The notes: a model not told the origin generated them from the sequence alone. A stretch of DNA of 64,000 nucleotides from Ovis canadensis (GCF_042477335.2 NC_091246.1:106297001-106361000); one strand, 5' to 3'. Shown: positions 11,706 to 22,686, counted from the stretch's first letter. Made by a program: numbers and translations.

Positions 11706-12780
11706 GGGAGAAATATGCAATAAGATTAATGCTACTGTTTCATCAGGCAGAAAGCGGCTTTTTAAAAAGTTCTGAGTGAGTCACCCCATCATGTAGAGGT
11801 CCTGGCCAAAAGAGACATCAGCTGAGGGCAAAGAGAACAAGAAATGGAAACAAGGAATCTCTGTCATCCTAATACACATACATAGCATCTGTTTTATATA
11901 TCCTTGCATATATTATAAATTAAGCAGCATTATCATTTTTTCCTCCTTGCTTTTCTCTCTTACTTTGGGATATGGCAAATTGGTGTTGGTGAACTTTATA
12001 ATTTGGTACTTAGAACACAGACTATCAAGGTGAGATTATAAGTGACTTAGAAAAGGAATGAACATTATTCAAAGATAGAGACAACAGGCAGATGGCATAT
12101 TTGATATTTCTTTCTGAAGCCACCTTCCTTCCTCATGGAACTGCCAGTTGGGTTCCCAACTGGAAGTTACCCCTGCCTACAGCTCTTCCACTTACTTTTT
12201 GGTTTTCCAGTTTGCTGCCTACAGATTTTGGGGCCTCTCAGCCTCCCTACTCCGGTGACCAATTCTGAGCTCTGTCATCAAGGAACGCGTGAAATGGAGA
12301 GCAGGAAGTGTAACTTCCTGTGGGAAACAGGTGGGCCAAGTTCTGAGGAGAGCTGCTGTTTCACTTCACTCTGAAGGTAGGCCTACCTCAAAAATAAAAA
12401 AAAGTTCAGGTATCCCACTTATTGTCTCTGTCTCAAGAGGACCATTCATTTCTTTTCTGGTTCACTCATATTTGTATCACCTCTTGGTTCTGTTTCTCAG
12501 GAGGACCCAGCTTTATGATTTTGGTCTATGAGTCCTTTCAGACTCAAGTTTAGAGTCTCTTTCTCTAGCCCTTAGTGTGAATTTTGTACTCAACCAATTC
12601 CCAGTATTAAATCTTCCTTTTTAATGTGGTGGAGGGGTTTTTCTATTTTGCAGTGGAAGCCAGGCTGATGCAAATAAATTAGTTGAACGTCACTCCAAAT
12701 TGTAATTACTTCTTTGTGATTGTTTCCAGTAAACATAATTTTAGGTTGCTTATTACCCTGGTCAAATAATTACTTGAAAT
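11706..12780. other. Intergenic DNA, possibly an ancient repeat
   Basis: No gene seen. Positions 12190-12560 carry phrases typical of old mammalian interspersed repeats (CTGCCTACAGATTTTGGGGC, TTGGTTCTGTTTCTCAGGAG), but I cannot fix the family. Confidence 0.4.
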
Positions 12781-15293
12781 CTCAGTAGGAATCAGTTCAG
12801 TTCAGTTCCGGCACTCAGTCGTGTCCGACTCTGCGACTCCATGAAATCACAGCACGCCAGGCCTCCCTGTCCATCACCAACTCCCAGAGTTCACTCAAAC
12901 TCATGTCCATCGAGTTAGTGATGCCATCCAGCCATCTCATCCTCTGTCGTCCCCTTCTCTTCCTGCCCCCAATCCCTCCCAGCATCAGGGTCTTTTCTAA
13001 TGAGTCAACTCTTCGCATGAGGTGGCCAAAGCATTGGGTTGCAACTTCAGCATCAGTCCTTCCAAAGGAATCCCAGGGTTGATCTCCTTCAGAATGGACT
13101 GGTTGGATCTCCTTGCAGTCCAAGGGACCCTCAAGAGTCTTCTCCAACACCACAGTTCAAAAGCATCAATACTTCGGTGCTCAGCTTTCCTCACAGCCCA
13201 ACTCTCACATCTATACATGACTACTGGAAAAACCATAGCCTTAACTAGATGGACCTTTGTTGGCAAAGTAATATCTCTGCTTTTGAATATGCTATCTAGG
13301 TTGGTCATAACTTTTCTTCCAAGGAGTAAGCGTCTTTTAATTTCATGGCTGCAGTCACCATCTGCAGTGATTTTGGAGCCCCCAAAAATAAAGTCTGACA
13401 CTGTTTCCACTGTTTCCCCATCTATTTCCCATGAAGTGATGGGACCAGATGCCATGATCTTCGTTTTCTGAATGTTGAGCTTTAAGCCAACTTTTTCACT
13501 CTCCTCTTTCACTTTCTTCAAGGGGCTCTTTAGATCTTCTTCACTTTCTGCCATAAGGATGGTTGTCATCTGCATATCTGAGGTTATTGATATTTCTCCT
13601 GGCAATCTTGATTCCAGCTTGTGCTTCTTCCAGCCCAGCGTTTCTCATGATGTACTCTGCATAGAAGTTAAATAAGCAGGGTGACAATATACAGCCTTGA
13701 CCTACTCCTTTTCCTATTTGGAACCAGTCTGTTGGTCCATGTCCAGTTCTAACTGTTGCTTCCTGACCTGCAAATAGGTTTCTCAAGAGGCAGGTCAGGT
13801 GCTCTGGTATTCCCATCTCTTGAAGAATTTTCCGTAGTTTGTTGTGATCCACACAATCAAAGGCTTTGGCATAGTCTACAAAGTAGAAATAGATGTTTTT
13901 CTGGAACTCTCTTGCTTTTTCCATGATCCAGCAGATGTTGGCAATTTGATCTCTGGTTCCTCTGCCTTTTCTAAAACCAGCTTGAACATCTGGAAGTTCA
14001 TGGTTCATGTATTGTTAAAGCCTGGCTTGGAGAATTTTGAGCATTACTTTAGTAGCATGTGAGATGAGTGCAATTGTGCGGTCATTTGAGCATTCTTTAG
14101 TATTGCCTTTCTTTGCGATGGGAATGAAAATTGACCTTTTCCAGTCCTGTGGCCACTGCTGAGTTTTCCAAATTTGGTGACAGATTGAATGCAGCACTTT
14201 AACAGCATCATCTTTTAGGATTTGAAATAGCTCAACGGGAATGCCATCACCTCCACCAGCTTTGTTAATAGTGATGCTTTCTAAGGCCCACTTGACTTCG
14301 CATTCCAGGATGTCTGGCTCTAGGTGAGTGATCACACCATCATGATTATCTTGGTTGTGAAGCTCTTTTTTGTACAGTTCTTCTGTGTATTCTTGCCACC
14401 TCTTCTTAATATCTTCTGCTTCTATTAGGGCCAGACCATTTCTGTCCTTTATCGAGCTCATCTTTGCATGAAATGTTCCCTTGTTATCTCTAATTTTCTT
14501 GATGAGATCTCTAGTCTTTCCCATTCTGTTGTTTTCTTCTATTTCTTTGCATTGATCGCTGAAGAAGGCTTTCTTATCTCTCCTTGCTATTCTTTGGAAC
14601 TCTGCATTCAGATGCTTGTATCTTTCCTTTTCTCCTTTGCTTTTCACTTCTCTTCTTTTCACAGCTATTTGTAAGGCTTCCTCAGACAGCAATTTTGCTT
14701 CTTTGCATTTCTTTACCATGAGGATGGTCTTGATCCCTGTCTCCTGCACAATGTCAATGAACCTCTGTCCATAGTTCATCAGGCACTCTATCAGATTTAG
14801 TCCCTTAAATCTATTTCTCATTTTCACTGTAAAATAAGGAATTTGGTTTAGGTCATACCTGAATGGTCTAGTGGTTTTTCCTACTTTCTTCAATTTGAGT
14901 CTGAATTTGGCAATAAGGAGTTCATGATCTGAGCCACAGTCAGCTCCTGGTCTTGTTTTTACTGACTATATAGAGCTTCTCCATCTTTGGTTGCAAAAAA
15001 TATAATCAGTCTGATTTCGGTGTTGATCATCTGGTCATGTCCATGTGCAGAGTCTTCTCTTGTGTTGCTGGAAGAGTGTGTTTGCTATGACCAGTGCATT
15101 CTCTTGGCAAAACTCTATTAGCCTTTGCCCTGCTTCATTTCGCACTCCAGGGCCAAATTTGCCTGTTAGTCCAGGCATTTCTTGACTTCCTACTTTGCAT
15201 TCCAGTCCCCTATAACGAAAAGGACATCTTTTTTGGGTGTTAGTTCTAAAAGGTCTTGTAGGTCTTCATAGAATCGTTCAACTCAGTAGGAAT
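12781..15293 (-). mobile_element. BovB LINE, longest copy, with target duplication
   Basis: A 5'-truncated BovB of about 2.49 kb (12793-15281) in antisense orientation. A perfect 12-bp target duplication, CTCAGTAGGAAT, flanks it at 12781-12792 and 15282-15293. On the minus strand the order is the end of the endonuclease region, then RT in three frames (14893-14015, 14008-13541, 13605-12997) with AKAFDCVDHNKL and a YADD motif next to a frameshift, then the 3' UTR with its CTGAA tail. Stops and frameshifts show it is dead. Confidence 0.95.
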
Positions 15294-16429
15294 AATTCCT
15301 TTAAAAATGATGAAATTAGTTCAACTTATCAGAAAATGTATACATCTCCTATATTTCCATTAAATGTTTACATTTTACGACATTGTCTTCTCTATTCACT
15401 GATTTTTAATATATATGACAACTGTTATTTGTATTGACCTGTAAGAATCCTTTACTTATTGATTAAAATATTTTGTATTTTCTAAACTTTTTTTCTTAGC
15501 TTTTAGAACTTTTATAGTAGAATTTTATATGTAGAAATTCATGTAAGCTACACTTAATGACAGTTTTTATGTTTATTTTTCAGTTCCATAATTTTTAATT
15601 CTCAATCTAATTTTTCTGGGTCCTGAAATAAAAAGTTAATATGAATAGTGACATTCACGTTGCTGTACAGCCGAAACTAACAGATTGTAAATCAACTATA
15701 CCTCAATAACAATTTAAAAGTGGTGACGAAAAACAACATTCATGCATTCCTTTTCACTGTGAACTTCATTTTAAAGAATGTTCAATGATTAATTTTCAAT
15801 GACATTTATTATTAGGTCAGGAAAGCTTGCTTTTATTCCTACTTGGCTATGAAATACTTTTCATTGTCAGAAGAGTTGAAATGTTATTTAACGCTTTTTT
15901 TTTGTATGTGCTGTGATGAGCATATGTTTTATTTTTTTAATATCCAGTAAGAAATTATATAAACTATGCTTGCCTTTAAAAAAAACCCCTACTTTATGAA
16001 AATGTTATTTTCTTCCTTCTGCTTAAGATGTTATTTCCTCATTTTTGCTGAATTTGATATACTTGTTATTTGTTACTTTTGCTCAATCTCTGTACATGAA
16101 GTCAGTATTTCTTTCTTGTATTGTTTTTGTCCAGATTTTTACTGGATGCATAATATTAATGAAATACCTTATCCTTTAGTTTTATCCTATAAAGTAATTT
16201 CTGCTTGTGAATAACTGAGATCTGTTCCTTAAGGTTTAACACTCAGCAGCTTACCTTTGAGGACTACTGTTTGCGGGTAAAATGTAGAGAAAATTATACA
16301 TTTGTTATTAATTTCATTTTGTTAATCAGATGTTTACTTTTTATAAATTGATATTATTCATTTATAGTTTTACTTAAAATGACACATCCTATGTATGTTT
16401 CTTAGTAATTTTTTCATATGTTTAAATAT
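15294..16429. other. AT-rich DNA with an L1 3' end remnant
   Basis: Mostly unclassified AT-rich sequence. Positions 15648-15722 are a sense L1 3' terminus (TTGCTGTACAGCCGAAACTA to CCTCAATAACAATTTAAAAG). No gene seen. Confidence 0.5.
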
Positions 16430-16640
16430 CTGCTATGGTGGCTCAGAGGGTAAAGAATCTGCCTGCAATGCAGGAAATCCAGGTTCAATCCCTGGGTCAC
16501 GGAGATCCCCTGAAGTAAATGGCTACCCACTCCAGCATTCTTGCTTGGGAAATCCCATGGACAGAGTAGTGTGGCAGGCTACAGTCCATGGGGTCCCAAA
16601 GAGTCAGACATGACTGAGCAACTAACACTTTCAACTTTCT
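16430..16640 (+). mobile_element. Bov-tA SINE
   Basis: A sense copy with the tRNA-like head (GGTGGCTCAGAGGGTAAAGA), a B-box-like GGTTCAATCCCTGGGT and the GAGTCAGACATGACTGAGCA end. Confidence 0.9.
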
Positions 16641-17797
16641 TTCACTGTTGCAAATAGTGGAGGTTTTGCTGTCCAGCATTTGAAAGTGGACTGCCAGCTT
16701 TATGAATCTAATAGCAACAAACATAATAACAGTCCCTCAGAAATGTAACACTGAGACCAAAGAAGGGCACAGCTAAGAAAATTCCTCCTGGGATCAGAGT
16801 CATCAGCATGTGTCTAGAAGGCTATGCACACGTGCTAAGGAGTAACTATCCACTTAGAACAATGGGAGTATGGTATGGGCAGACTTGAAACATTTCCAGG
16901 CCACAGTGAAATTTATTAAAAAAGGGTGAAACTCTCATTGGCTACTGGGAGTCAAGCACATTTTGACCAAATACTAGCTGTAGAAAAGGCCACTCTGAAT
17001 ATCAGTGAAGGCATAGAATAAAAATGAATATTTCAGACCAAATGGAGAATCTTAAACTGAAGTAGAATAGCCAAAGTTAAAAATAAAATTAAACTCCCTT
17101 TTAAAATCAAAGGGAAGAGGTAGTCTTCTTGGGATCTTTACAGTAGGTCCTGTGGGTCTAGTATGTGATCCCTGAGGAAAGGGTTAGCCTACCTGGTACA
17201 GGAAACTCAGGGATTTGGTGAAGATTTAGACCTGGGACTCAAAACTGTGAGGCTACAATGCTTGGTAGCAGTGCCAGTGTGTCTGAGACTTATAGTCTTG
17301 CTGGTTCTGAGTGTAACCGAATATGTATATAGCAGAAATTATGGTTGATGCTAAGGCAAAAGCTGTTAATGAGGCAATTCTGACATGAACACAAATCAAA
17401 TTTTCCCTGGGTTTCAAATCTTTCTCTAGTTCCTGCCATTGGCAGAAAGGAACAGGAGAGGATTGTCATATAAGACATATAATTTGTAGGTTACCAGTCC
17501 TTGTGCGACAAGGCCAGAGTACAAAGAGGAAGGGCATGTGGGATAGAGGAACAGTAAATCAGTCACACACACGAACACCATCCACTGACTGTCTCTGCTT
17601 AAGACACACACGGAGAATAATTCCATAAAAATTGACCACATAAAATCGCTTAAAATAATGGAAAGTAGAAATAGGCTAGGGATTAGCAAATTTTGTTTAC
17701 TGGTTGTTTATGGTCCCAAATGATTAGAAAAAGTTGGAATTTTCCACCAATGATCTAGGACAAATGTTATATCATTGTTACTTCCAGGAGATTACAG

Positions 17798-17803
17798 TTT
17801 AAT
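17798..17803 (-). other. Candidate polyA signal, gene A
   Basis: ATTAAA on the minus strand, about 165 nt past the gene A stop codon. It is the first reasonable hexamer seen. Use is inferred. Confidence 0.3.
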
Positions 17804-17968
17804 ACTTGGGAAAGATCATTAGGCTTTGGTAGTCTCTTGAAATAGGAGCTATTGGTTTTTCCTTCTTTGTTGTTTTTTCAGTGGGGCACACTCTGTGTTT
17901 CTTCCTTAGGTAAAGTTAGAATATTCTGTGCTTACATCCTAAGTGAAACCGTAACACATGTCTATTCT

Positions 17969-20308
17969 TTACTCAGTTTTAGGTGGAACAGGCGTCTCTG
18001 CTTTAGCATCTGTTGGAACAGGCGTCTCTGCTTTAGCATCTGTTGGAACAGGCTTCTCTGCTTTAGCATCTGTTGGAACAGGCTTCTCTGCTTTATCATC
18101 TGTTGGAACAGGCTTCTCTGCTTTATCATCTGTTTTTTTTCGTCTCATGAAAAGCAAAAGCAAAAGCAACAGACATAGTAGTAGAAGCAAACAAGGAATC
18201 AGTAAATATGGCAGCGGGTTACTCTTTTCTACCCTTTCTTCTGTCTGGGAGGCAGGGGGTGGGCCACTGTCCACACTGCCCCCTCTGCCTTTTTGCTGGC
18301 AGTTGGGAGGGTCCCACTTGGGGTCGCAGTGGCAGTGATGTCTGTTGTTGCAGATTCCCCTCAAAGAGCAGAACTGAGGTGAGCAAAAACGTGGAAGGGT
18401 GGAAGAAGAGACACACTTCCTGCTGATGCAGATGTTTTGGGGACCACACATTGTACCATCTTTCACGTCACCAATATCAGCTGTTCTTATCCCATGGTGG
18501 TAGTCTACACCCCAGCAAGTGTTATTATTGATTTTAGTCCAATGCAGAGTAGTATGACCGCGCATTAGAGGAAGTCCTTTCACGTTCTCACACTGAATCC
18601 TCCCACACAGGCTGTCTGACATGTTGCATTTTTCGTATGAGGTGGCTGTGATACCGCAGTTACCGAAACGGTCACCTCGGGTATTCACTGCCCTGTAGCA
18701 ACTCACGTTTGCACTCCTGGCCTCTTGGCCAAAGATTTTCCTACACTGTTCATTGCGCTCATTGCATCTCTTTTCATAGCAGTAACCACCGCCTGTGCAG
18801 GAGGTCCCATCCTGCATGTACACATCTTCTGGACACTGATAGGATGTCCCATTGCACCACTCTGGAAGATCACATTCATTTTCTACTTTCCTACACACGG
18901 TGCCTGATGGCATGAATCTGCAGTTATGGCAACAAAGCCCCAAACTACAGTTTACACCAGCTGTCATAGTGCAGTTTAACTGACAACAGGGATCAGCGGT
19001 ACACTTCTTTACGGGTCCACAGTCACACTCTTCTCCTTCTTCAACCACACTGTTTCCGCAGCGTGTCTCCCTGAGGACTGTAAGTGGATCTGGTGCTGTG
19101 TACAAACAATGTCTTCTATGAACGAGGTTCCAATAATCAGCATAGCTGCAGTTGGTGTATTTAGTTGTTACTCCTACATATGGAAACATTATGCACCTTG
19201 ATGCGGCACATTTACATAGATTGACATTATCATGATTCATACCCAAAACATGACTCGTCTCATGAATCACAACATGAGATAAAGTAGAAACTTTTTCATC
19301 GTGGAAAGACTCAATTCCGCAGCCATAACGATCTGAACACACTGTTCCAATAAAGCTCCAGCCAATAGTGTTACCATAATGCTTTTTTACAAAAATATGC
19401 GCCAGATCATGGGGCACACGGTTTTGGAGGCCCTTTTCCTTCCATTTGCAAAACTCGTCCAAGGCCTTCCTAATACCTTCTAAGGCAATAAGGCTTTTTT
19501 CAGTCCATATCTCTATTCCCATTAAAAGTAACTCCAGATCCAGTGTTTTCAAAACGTCACTTACTACATTTAAAACAAGGAACACTTCTTTCTGCACAAG
19601 CGAAGTATTACTTTCATGATGAAGATATCGACTGTGATCTACGACCACTGCAACTTCAAGAAAATAGCTGTGGGTCCACCAGCCTGCATAGCTACTTTGC
19701 TTCAAAGTGGAGTTAATGCTTTCTTGAAACTTCAATTGGCCTGCTATTTCTTCATCTGTTAACCCACATCTAAAATATGAAAAATTTGTCTCCTCATTGT
19801 CTAGCTTATATATTAGATGCTCAAATGCAGTAGAAAACCTTTTGGGTTCAATTTCATAAACAATGTCATTTGTCTGTAACATTCCCTGAAAGCCCCCGAA
19901 GCAGTTATTGAGGGAAACCAGAGACTCTGGGTCCCCTTCCACATAACCACGGTAATAACAGTCATCCTGGACAAAAGGTTGGTCTTCCAGGAGAACACCC
20001 GTGTCTGCATAGGTGAACACTGGGAAGTTTTTGGACAAAAAATTCTTCTTGACCTTTATATGAACAACATGTCTCTGGCCCCCAAAATGCAGTTTGTAAC
20101 AGAACCAGCCTTGAAGCTTCATGCCTCTGCCAGTGGGTGTAACCCTCAGGGGAATCACCACTTCTGGGGGGCCAAGTCTTTGGGAGTGCCCAACCTGGGG
20201 CCATTCAGGAAGGAAGAGGAATACTTTCAGCCAGAGAAGCATGAGAGTAACCTTCATATACACCAGGAACTCACCAACACCTATTGCGGAGCCATCATAT
20301 TTAGCCAT
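17969..20308 (-). CDS. Testis-type ADAM metalloprotease (gene A), single exon
   Basis: A 779-aa type I membrane metalloprotease-disintegrin of the single-exon ADAM20/21/25/26/29/34 group. Family members act on the germ-cell or sperm surface; that role is inferred here. Domains: hydrophobic signal about 21-34, prodomain about 48-208 with cysteine-switch Cys181 (CGLT), reprolysin about 212-405 with zinc site HETSHVLGMNHD (His349, Glu350, His353, His359) and CIM Met-turn, disintegrin about 415-497 (ECD loop), cysteine-rich to about 635, EGF 642-670, transmembrane about 699-720, tail 721-779. All zinc ligands and the catalytic Glu are present, but the usual Gly of HExGH is Ser352. The tail is five 10-residue repeats (TDDKAEKPVP type). 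The start is 8 codons upstream of the position matching gene B's ATG, which is ATA here; Met18 is an alternative. Residues 466-527 lie in a tract identical to gene B. Ortholog name uncertain. Confidence 0.93.
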   Translation of the reverse strand: MAKYDGSAIGVGEFLVYMKVTLMLLWLKVFLFLPEWPQVGHSQRLGPPEVVIPLRVTPTGRGMKLQGWFCYKLHFGGQRHVVHIKVKKNFLSKNFPVFTYADTGVLLEDQPFVQDDCYYRGYVEGDPESLVSLNNCFGGFQGMLQTNDIVYEIEPKRFSTAFEHLIYKLDNEETNFSYFRCGLTDEEIAGQLKFQESINSTLKQSSYAGWWTHSYFLEVAVVVDHSRYLHHESNTSLVQKEVFLVLNVVSDVLKTLDLELLLMGIEIWTEKSLIALEGIRKALDEFCKWKEKGLQNRVPHDLAHIFVKKHYGNTIGWSFIGTVCSDRYGCGIESFHDEKVSTLSHVVIHETSHVLGMNHDNVNLCKCAASRCIMFPYVGVTTKYTNCSYADYWNLVHRRHCLYTAPDPLTVLRETRCGNSVVEEGEECDCGPVKKCTADPCCQLNCTMTAGVNCSLGLCCHNCRFMPSGTVCRKVENECDLPEWCNGTSYQCPEDVYMQDGTSCTGGGYCYEKRCNERNEQCRKIFGQEARSANVSCYRAVNTRGDRFGNCGITATSYEKCNMSDSLCGRIQCENVKGLPLMRGHTTLHWTKINNNTCWGVDYHHGIRTADIGDVKDGTMCGPQNICISRKCVSSSTLPRFCSPQFCSLRGICNNRHHCHCDPKWDPPNCQQKGRGGSVDSGPPPASQTEERVEKSNPLPYLLIPCLLLLLCLLLLLLLFMRRKKTDDKAEKPVPTDDKAEKPVPTDAKAEKPVPTDAKAETPVPTDAKAETPVPPKTE
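17981..18130 (-). repeat. Coding 30-bp minisatellite, five copies
   Basis: Five head-to-tail 30-bp units (17981-18010, 18011-18040, 18041-18070, 18071-18100, 18101-18130) with no indels encode the cytoplasmic tail of gene A. Units differ at only a few sites: Asp/Ala at residue 3 and Lys/Thr at residue 7 of the 10-residue unit, plus an end variant. Because the unit length is a multiple of three, copy-number change keeps the frame. Confidence 0.97.
18728..18913 (-). repeat. Gene-conversion tract, gene A copy
   Basis: These 186 bp are identical, base for base, to 29478-29663 in gene B. They span the late disintegrin and early cysteine-rich domain (residues 466-527). Mismatches begin at once on both sides (18727 and 18914), and the next ~110 bp toward the 5' end of the gene are only about 70-75% identical by my count. 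Confidence 0.9.
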
Positions 20309-20429
20309 TGGTAGAAAAAGAGGGCAGGACAGGATACATCAAGGTTCGGTCTCCTCCATCTGAGCTGATGTATTCAATGTTAACCTTTAGTTTGTTCTCT
20401 GGCAAAGTCATGCAGTCAAAGCAGCAGCA
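20309..20429 (-). other. Predicted 5' UTR part and splice acceptor, gene A
   Basis: On the minus strand TTTTTCTTTTAG|TGCTGC (AG at 20431-20430) is a good 3' splice site, 121 nt before the ATG. Genes B and C have the same AG|TG acceptor at nearly the same distance. A 36-codon uORF (20411-20301) begins here and overlaps the main start in another frame. Confidence 0.65.
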
Positions 20430-20531
20430 CTAAAAGAAAAATAAATAAGTAGAACAGGGACTGGGTGGGAGTTATGAGCAAACCAAGATAGAGGAAAAAG
20501 GAAGGGTACAGGTTTGAGAGTTTGGGATGAA

Positions 20532-20731
20532 TTTAGTCCAATGCAGAGTAGTATGATTGCTCATTAGAGGAAGTTCTTTCACGTTCTCACACTGAATCCT
20601 CCCACACAGGCTGTCTGACATGTTGCATTTTACGTATGAGGTGGCTGTGATACCACAGTTACCGAAACGGTCACCTCGGGTATTCACTGCCCTGTAGCAA
20701 CTCACGTTTGCACTCTTGGCCTCTTTGCCAA
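20532..20731 (-). pseudogene. Orphan ADAM cysteine-rich exon fragment
   Basis: 200 bp matching gene A 18533-18732 without gaps and with 8 differences (96%). It encodes the cysteine-rich segment from about KEAKSANVSC to TTLHWTK and is still open on the minus strand (frame 20472-20741). It sits about 100 bp 5' of the gene A acceptor, at a place where the otherwise colinear gene B flank has no such insert (near 31245-31265). No poly-A and no clear target duplication argue against retroposition. It may be a duplicated or converted fragment that is intronic to gene A. Confidence 0.88.
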
Positions 20732-20739
20732 GAAATTCC

Positions 20740-22474
20740 AAATGAGAGTCTGGCTTAAGGCATGCCTGACATGCTCTTAAGTTATGGTGAGGCAGAGTGA
20801 GACTGTGAGTACACAGGAATGGTGACTGGCCTACGATGGCATTTGTTGAATCTAGAGGAAGGGCACATAGTGATTCGTGATACAGCTCTTTATATCTATT
20901 AATATGTGCAAAATTTCCACAATATATAACACAAGAGAGTCTTACTGGAAAGATGAATGAATATCATATACTGATAAAGGAGTCTTGTGTTACACATTTG
21001 GATGTTATGATAATAAACTATAGGTCTTCCTTTTACTTACAAGTGAGAATTATTTAATCATAATACTCAGGAGACATATAAATTTTATTCACAGATATTA
21101 TTTTTTCTCATTGTCCATATAATGCATTTCCATGTAACAAGTTAGTATTTGTCCTAAGTCCTCTGCATTTCTCTTCATCTAAATCTACGAAATTGCAGGA
21201 GTCCAACATTGCTAACTTTCACAGCTTTGAGGATCTACTGTAATGCTACCTAATTCAATGATCAGTAGACCAAGGTGGCCTTGGGAGGGGGAATATGTTG
21301 GGCTGTTGATGGATGAAACTCAAATGTATTTATATTCTATTATACTGTTAAGAAGAACAGCATTTAAAAACCTGTACCCTTATGGAAGGGAATCAGTGCA
21401 GCTGGGAGGGTAGCAACTGAAAATTGGAATGTACTGAATGCAAAATAACCTTCAGAAGTAAAAGGGAAATCAGTGGCTCCTTGAAGGAAGAAAGCTTGGA
21501 GTAAAGAAATATTGTCTTAGAGTGGCAAAGACATCAAAGTCTCCACATTATAGGATTTTAAGGTCATCAATTCCTGAGTGCAACCTCACAATGTATTATT
21601 TCATAATAAAAACAGATAATACATATACCATATGAAAATACCATCTATGATGATCTCCATAATACAAATGTGTTGTCATATATTTGTTAGCATGAAATCT
21701 GATAACATGCCTGGCTGGCAATACTGATGTTCTGCTTTCTTCTTTGAATAAAGCATTTCAAAGACATGTAATGTTCATACATGATGGTATACACTTAGAA
21801 AACATACATGAACACACAGATCAAGATTATTAACTGGTCTAGAGCTCTAATTTGAACAGAGGTTTTAGGGGAAACAGCACGTTTGGAATTTTTAAAAGTG
21901 CTTTCAATACTTTATATTTAAAATGCTTGCTTTAACTTACCTAGTGAAGTATCCACTGTCTTTATCAGATCATGAAAATAATTCTGTTGCTTACAGTCAG
22001 AACCCTTGGCCTAGTTGAAAAAAACACAGAAAAGCTAGCTCTGAGGATTCTAATTCAGGTTGATCTAGTCTACTTCCCACACTAGGTATAAAAATGAAAG
22101 ATGCGTGATTAAGGAAGGACCTACCATCTACTAGATCCTGTAGTAATTTCTGCTTAATTAGAAAATATTTCATTTCTATGTTCCTTGACTTCCTTTCTCT
22201 GGAATTGTTTTCCTGTCATTTATAGAATTTTCATTTCATAAAAGGAAGAAACAATGTCCTGTGTGCTCACACTTCTTCACAGAAAGCCTCTTATTCCTAG
22301 TTAACTCTGCTAAACCTTTAAATCAAAAGGATAAGGGGACAATGTGTAGCCCAGCAGAGAAGATTTCCAGTCTCAGAATCACCATGTGCCATACAGACTA
22401 GACATTTGTTAGTAATTTGCTTTGATGATCAAACATACTTCCAGACCTCTAAACAGCTAGCCATCTCATTAAGC
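20740..22474. other. Upstream flank of gene A
   Basis: No gene. It aligns patchily with the flank of gene B (31270-31500 and 34200-34830) and, near the exon, with that of gene C (about 58000-58150, sharing an AATATTTCCACAATA-type stretch). A promoter and first non-coding exon are expected here but cannot be placed from sequence. Confidence 0.5.
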
Positions 22475-22686
22475 TGTGCTGTGCTTGATCATCTAGTTAT
22501 GTCTGACTCTTTGTGACCCCATGGACTGTAGCCCACCTGGCACTTGTCCATGGAATTCTCCAGACAAGAATACTGGAGTGGGTTGCCAGGCTCTCCCTTC
22601 AGGGGATCTTTCAAACCCAGGGATTGAACCCAGGTCTCCTGCATTGCAGGCAAATTCTTTACTGTCTGAACCACCAGGGAAGCCCC
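22475..22686 (-). mobile_element. Bov-tA SINE
   Basis: A complete antisense Bov-tA copy ending in the complement of the tRNA-like head (CTGAACCACCAGGGAAGCCC). It is absent at the matching place in the gene B unit. Confidence 0.9.

Noticed and set aside
16430-16500. tRNA-like A and B boxes in many places
   Set aside because: They belong to SINE heads. No cloverleaf with an intact acceptor stem is present.
17958-18338. 126-aa plus-strand frame across the ADAM tail
   Set aside because: Antisense shadow of gene A, open only because the 30-bp repeat is free of stops on both strands.
20472-20741. 89-aa frame as a separate small ADAM-like gene
   Set aside because: Only a 200-bp exon fragment with no signal peptide. 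The residues outside 20532-20731 are non-homologous filler.
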